Both the position numbers and the translations under genes were made by a program. Of a stretch of DNA of 10,199 nucleotides, positions 6,750 through 10,199 are shown in pieces. The DNA is taken from positions 1 to 10,199 of the forward strand of contig CATLVA010000025.1 of assembly GCA_950060715.1 (NCBI GenBank), given 5' to 3'. The notes beneath the pieces were generated by a model that made no database searches, was not told the DNA's origin, and saw only the letters and a program-made list of their open reading frames with translations. Source of the DNA: an uncultured Oligoflexia bacterium. GTDB lineage: Bacteria > Bdellovibrionota > Bacteriovoracia > Bacteriovoracales > Bacteriovoracaceae. Position 1 is the stretch's first letter, and each line of letters begins with the position of its first letter.

Positions 6750-9308
6750 GTGAAAATTTTTGCTTTAAAATCAAATAATGAAGAGTTCAAAGGACTCATT
6801 GAAGACTTGAAAGCCTTTGCTGAAGTGGATCTTGAGCAGACTGCCGATTCCATTTTTCTTAAACTTTCAGAATGTGATGCTATTTTATTAGATTTAGATG
6901 AACAGCAAAAAATTACAGATAAGCTGACTAAGAAAGTCAGGAAAAGCCATCCAGATCTTCCCATTTTTGTTCTTGCCAATAACCTGGATGCTAAAAAGCT
7001 TGGAAAACACCAGCAATCAAAATTAGCTCCAGATTTATATTTTCGATATCCAACAGAGCCTGAAGTCCTAGAGATAATGTTGTCAGAGTATAGGGACGAT
7101 GATGATGTTCTGGTAGGAGAAGAACTGGCAGAGGAGGATTATAGCCTCTTGGAAGGACATCAAAAAACGAGTGAAGATTCAACGAATATCAGAAAAGTAA
7201 ACAATAAGATCGACAGCGCATTCGAAGACGCCTTCTCAGATGATTTTATGGGAATGGAAATGGAAGCGAATCAAGTCGAAGTAGAGGAGGGTTCCGTTGA
7301 AGCCGATTTGGAGCAAGAGCCATTTGAAGTTTCGGCTGAGGAATTTGATTTGGGAGAAGAGTTTAATCTTGGAGAGGACGATTTGAACGACAATGACTCA
7401 GAAGATGGTTTTGCCTTAGATGATGAGGTGATGAGTTTAGATGAAAGTGAGGTAATGGAGCTTGGATCCGAAGAAGAAGATAGCTTAGATGAAGAATTAT
7501 TGCCTTCCTCTGAGGATCTTGAATTTCCAGACGTTGAAGAAATAACAAAGAGTATACAACTTGAAATGGACGGAGAAAGTGAAGTTAAAGAATTTGCATT
7601 CGATAAACCTGGAGATGACAATTCGGACAGCATTGATGAGCTTGTATTGGGAGATGATGAAAGTGAAAACTCTTTCGTTGAAGAAGCAGGCCTTGAATTA
7701 GGCTCTGACGATGATTTTGAATTAAGCCTTGGGGATGATGAACTAAGTGTCGATAACTCTGCCGACGATCAGCTTGAAGTACTTGAAGAAGATGAAGGAT
7801 TATCATTTGATGATGGCTCTGAATTAGATGATCTGGAGTTTAGCTTGGGAGAAGATAGTGATGACACTTCCGCTTCAGAAGAATCAGACTCCGAATTAAA
7901 TATTGATGAAGGGACTGGAACTGCTATTTCTTTGAGTGAAGAAGAGGTCGATGAATCTTTTGATCCTTTTGCTGAAGATGACTCGCTTAGTTTGAGCGAT
8001 GAAGATGATATTGTGGCTGAAAGCCTTGAAGCCAATGAATCCGAAGAAGATTTATCAGCTGTAGAGTTCTCTACTGGTAAAGGGGGATTTGAAATTGAAG
8101 AGGGAACTTTAGATGAAGGAGAGTTAGAAAATCTCTTTACTGAAAAGGAATCCAAATCTGACCTGGTTATCGAGCATAAGCAAAAAAACACAGAGGAACC
8201 AGAAGAGTTCTCTTTGTCTGAAGACCCGCTTGAAGAAGATTCATTTATGGAGCTAGATGATCCAACAAAAGTGGGGGAAGAGCTAACAGCATCGGCATTA
8301 TTTGTCGATGAGAGCACAAAAATTTCTGCTAAAAAGTTACCTGAATCGCCGCCTGATTTTACCCAAACAATTAAGGCCAGAATTGATGAAATAGATGCCT
8401 TGGTAGATGATGAAGATGAGGAATTCGAAGAAGAAGCAACTATGGTGGCTCAAATGCCAACGCCAGCAGAGCTTCAGCAAGAACAAGATGAAGCAACTCA
8501 GGTCTTTTCTGGTGAAATTTTAAAAGCCACAGCAGATCAAGATGAAGACAAAACCAAAACTCATGTTAATGAAGACCTTATTGAAGCAATTGAGTCAGAG
8601 GATGATGCTGATCAAGAAGTTCACGTACAAAGTCGTGCTTCTCAAATGTATGTAAGTGATGACACTAAAGTTCAATATCAAGAGTATGTGAAGGATCGTG
8701 ATGAAGAACTTATGCGCTTAGGAGAGACGATAAAATCTCTTCGTGCGGATAGAGAAGGACTTCTTGATCGAATCACTGAACTGGAAGAGTCTCATGGTCG
8801 AGAGAAACGGGATTTTCTCAATATACAGGCAGAATTGGATGAGAAAAAAATTGAAGTCGAAATTCTTAAAAAGAGATATTCAAAAGAGATAGAAGACATA
8901 AAGTTTCGTTTAGACTTGGCTACGGATAAAAAAGATGTTCTATCCGCTAAAAATAAGCAATATGAACAAGAGTTTGAAAAACTAAGAAGAGAGAAAAAAG
9001 TAGATGTGAATAGAGTTCGTGCCCGCGAACGCGAATTGGAAGAGAAACTTGAGCTTCTTAAACGTGATACTGAGGTTCAAATCAGGAATAGGGATCATAA
9101 AATTCTTGAACTCAAAAGACGTATTGACACCTTAGAGTTCGACATTGAAAATGCTCATCTTCGAGAAAGAAAAAAATCTAATGACAACGATATGCTCGAA
9201 GATAGAATGGATAAGGTCATTAAAACCTTAAGAACTGTAATTGGTCAGTTAGAAGATGATTCAACTGATGAAAGACATAAATTAATAAAGAAAAACCTGG
9301 ATGTGTAA
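6750..9308 (+). CDS. large acidic protein: degenerate receiver domain, disordered acidic middle, C-terminal coiled coil
   Basis: I recognise no named family for this 852-residue cytoplasmic protein. Residues 1-114 have the alternating strand/helix pattern of a response-regulator receiver, with Asp48 (in AILLDLDE) at the phosphorylation position. The acidic pair after strand 1 is missing (FALKSNNEE), the Ser/Thr of strand 4 is Ala76 (VLANN), and the conserved Lys of strand 5 is replaced (YFRYPTEPE), so phosphotransfer is unlikely. Residues about 115-630 are extremely rich in Asp, Glu, Ser and Leu, with repeats such as FDLGEE, FNLGEDD, LVLGDDE, LSLGDDE and FSLGEDS (about 199-370). Residues about 643-845 are a long, charge-balanced coiled coil. 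The layout recalls RomR-like or FimV-like polarity proteins but shows no clear homology. I start at GTG 6750 (GGAG 6 bases upstream); TTG 6738 is the alternative and adds four residues. A GGDEF gene follows directly. Confidence 0.85.
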   Translation: MKIFALKSNNEEFKGLIEDLKAFAEVDLEQTADSIFLKLSECDAILLDLDEQQKITDKLTKKVRKSHPDLPIFVLANNLDAKKLGKHQQSKLAPDLYFRYPTEPEVLEIMLSEYRDDDDVLVGEELAEEDYSLLEGHQKTSEDSTNIRKVNNKIDSAFEDAFSDDFMGMEMEANQVEVEEGSVEADLEQEPFEVSAEEFDLGEEFNLGEDDLNDNDSEDGFALDDEVMSLDESEVMELGSEEEDSLDEELLPSSEDLEFPDVEEITKSIQLEMDGESEVKEFAFDKPGDDNSDSIDELVLGDDESENSFVEEAGLELGSDDDFELSLGDDELSVDNSADDQLEVLEEDEGLSFDDGSELDDLEFSLGEDSDDTSASEESDSELNIDEGTGTAISLSEEEVDESFDPFAEDDSLSLSDEDDIVAESLEANESEEDLSAVEFSTGKGGFEIEEGTLDEGELENLFTEKESKSDLVIEHKQKNTEEPEEFSLSEDPLEEDSFMELDDPTKVGEELTASALFVDESTKISAKKLPESPPDFTQTIKARIDEIDALVDDEDEEFEEEATMVAQMPTPAELQQEQDEATQVFSGEILKATADQDEDKTKTHVNEDLIEAIESEDDADQEVHVQSRASQMYVSDDTKVQYQEYVKDRDEELMRLGETIKSLRADREGLLDRITELEESHGREKRDFLNIQAELDEKKIEVEILKKRYSKEIEDIKFRLDLATDKKDVLSAKNKQYEQEFEKLRREKKVDVNRVRARERELEEKLELLKRDTEVQIRNRDHKILELKRRIDTLEFDIENAHLRERKKSNDNDMLEDRMDKVIKTLRTVIGQLEDDSTDERHKLIKKNLDV

Positions 9309-10199
9309 TTGAAAAAGATTTTAGTTCATCAATTAAGAGACGAGGAAATTAAATTGATCGAGAAGTTGGCTAAGGAAGCTTACCAGACTTCAGTCGTACA
9401 AGTTGACGATTTCTCGAAACTACTTGATAGCGATGTTGGTCAATACAGCAGTTTTTTTATTAAAGTCGATGAGGATACGGAAACTGATAATCTAGAGGCA
9501 GTGCTTAAATATTTTGCCCGGATTCCTTGTCATATCGTTCTTGAAGATAACAACTATGATGCCTTAAAGCTTGGTTTTCGGTATCGAGTCAATGAGATCT
9601 TTGAAAATAAAATCCAAATATCTACTTTAGAGCGTGCGATGCTCAGGGTGAGTGTTATTGCGGATGAGGATGGTAAGCTTCTTCCTGTTGAGCAGATAGT
9701 TCGCCTTTTTTCTAATTCTATGAAAATTAAAACGAATCTCGATTTGTATAATCGCCTAGCGAATTATTTTAAAAGCTTCCAGTTTGACCTACAGTTTTCT
9801 TTATTAGAGAGACTAAAAGACGGATCACAAATGTGTTACGGTGAAGCTTTTGATGACAAAATATTCAAAGCAGCGCTAAGTACTAGGCTACAACGTCGCT
9901 ATGTTGGTCAAGTTGTCGAAATCGAACCTGGAATATTTGCTACACCTGTTTTTGATGGAAAAGATCAAAAAGTATGGGTTCTTTTAAAAATTGAAAGCGA
10001 AAAACAAGATTTTGTCTTTAACTCACTGTTTTTTAAATTTTTAGAAGGTGTGATGCACTTTAGGGCCACTGAAGAGAAACAACAAACTCTAGAAATGTTG
10101 GCGAAAACAGATGAAGTCACAGGTCTTTATAATCAGAGAAAACTGTCTGAAGACCTGGAAGCTGCGGTTAAGCTTCACGAGCAGGAACATGATAATTTT
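9309..10199 (+). CDS. diguanylate cyclase (GGDEF) with receiver-like N-terminus, truncated by the window end
   Basis: The 297 visible codons have no stop and continue past the window. The C-terminal residues 267-279, TDEVTGLYNQRKL, are the signature that opens GGDEF domains (DxLTGLxNRR-like); the GGDEF active site itself is outside the window, so whether the enzyme is active cannot be judged. If it is, it makes cyclic di-GMP from two GTP. Residues 1-112 resemble a receiver without its chemistry: KKILVHQL as strand 1, IPCHIVLED as strand 4, then ALKLGFRYRVNEIFE where a normal receiver has the GADDYLxKP-type strand. Residues about 130-250 have a GAF-like strand/helix pattern and lead through a helix into the cyclase. 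The TTG start at 9309 immediately follows the TAA of the acidic protein gene (9306-9308); only a weak GGA (9299-9301) precedes it, so translation probably depends on coupling. The first in-frame ATG is far downstream, inside the receiver-like domain. Confidence 0.85.
   Translation, partial: MKKILVHQLRDEEIKLIEKLAKEAYQTSVVQVDDFSKLLDSDVGQYSSFFIKVDEDTETDNLEAVLKYFARIPCHIVLEDNNYDALKLGFRYRVNEIFENKIQISTLERAMLRVSVIADEDGKLLPVEQIVRLFSNSMKIKTNLDLYNRLANYFKSFQFDLQFSLLERLKDGSQMCYGEAFDDKIFKAALSTRLQRRYVGQVVEIEPGIFATPVFDGKDQKVWVLLKIESEKQDFVFNSLFFKFLEGVMHFRATEEKQQTLEMLAKTDEVTGLYNQRKLSEDLEAAVKLHEQEHDNF

Noticed and set aside
7271..8317. Several long minus-strand open frames opposite the acidic protein, rich in serine or in leucine, histidine and glutamine
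   Set aside because: They are mirror images of Asp/Glu/Ser codon runs (GAT/GAA read as ATC/TTC), have no ribosome binding sites, overlap one another and have no plausible protein features.

Overview
The window looks like chromosome of a low-GC member of the Bdellovibrionota (the Bacteriovorax / Halobacteriovorax / Peredibacter side is my best guess), except for the first ~365 bases. Reasons: AT-rich coding sequence from about 370 onward, GTG and TTG starts, a YkuD plus NTF2-like cell-wall enzyme of the type that shapes Helicobacter (Csd6), Campylobacter (Pgp2) and Bdellovibrio (Bd1075), a bactofilin, paired M16 peptidases, and receiver-like signalling proteins including a diguanylate cyclase. 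Taxonomy is inferred from gene content only.

Layout. (1) 1-365 is about 61% GC by hand count and holds the 3' end of an unrecognised cysteine-rich protein; composition changes abruptly at its stop codon, so a foreign insertion or an assembly join is possible. (2) A long hairpin (394-429) separates it from a minus-strand alanine dehydrogenase (ald, 443-1561). (3) A divergent promoter region (1562-1742) leads to a plus-strand two-gene operon of M16 metallopeptidase-family proteins (1743-4492): the first is a lipoprotein with the zinc motif, the second is a secreted partner that lacks it but keeps the C-terminal Arg/Tyr pair. (4) A minus-strand three-gene operon (6594 down to 4517) encodes a YkuD/NTF2-like peptidoglycan enzyme, a single-pass membrane protein with a periplasmic coiled coil, and a bactofilin, with coupled or nearly touching gene boundaries. 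(5) A second divergent promoter region (6595-6749) leads to a plus-strand pair: an 852-residue protein with a degenerate receiver domain, a very acidic middle and a C-terminal coiled coil, then a GGDEF protein that runs off the window end.

Working together. Region 4 reads as a cell-shape or local wall-remodelling module: a cytoplasmic bactofilin scaffold, a membrane linker and a periplasmic peptidoglycan-trimming enzyme. Region 3 reads as an envelope heterodimeric peptidase. Region 5 is a signalling pair whose scaffold-like first protein has lost the receiver phosphorylation chemistry and whose second protein probably makes cyclic di-GMP. No RNA genes, insertion sequences or CRISPR arrays were seen.
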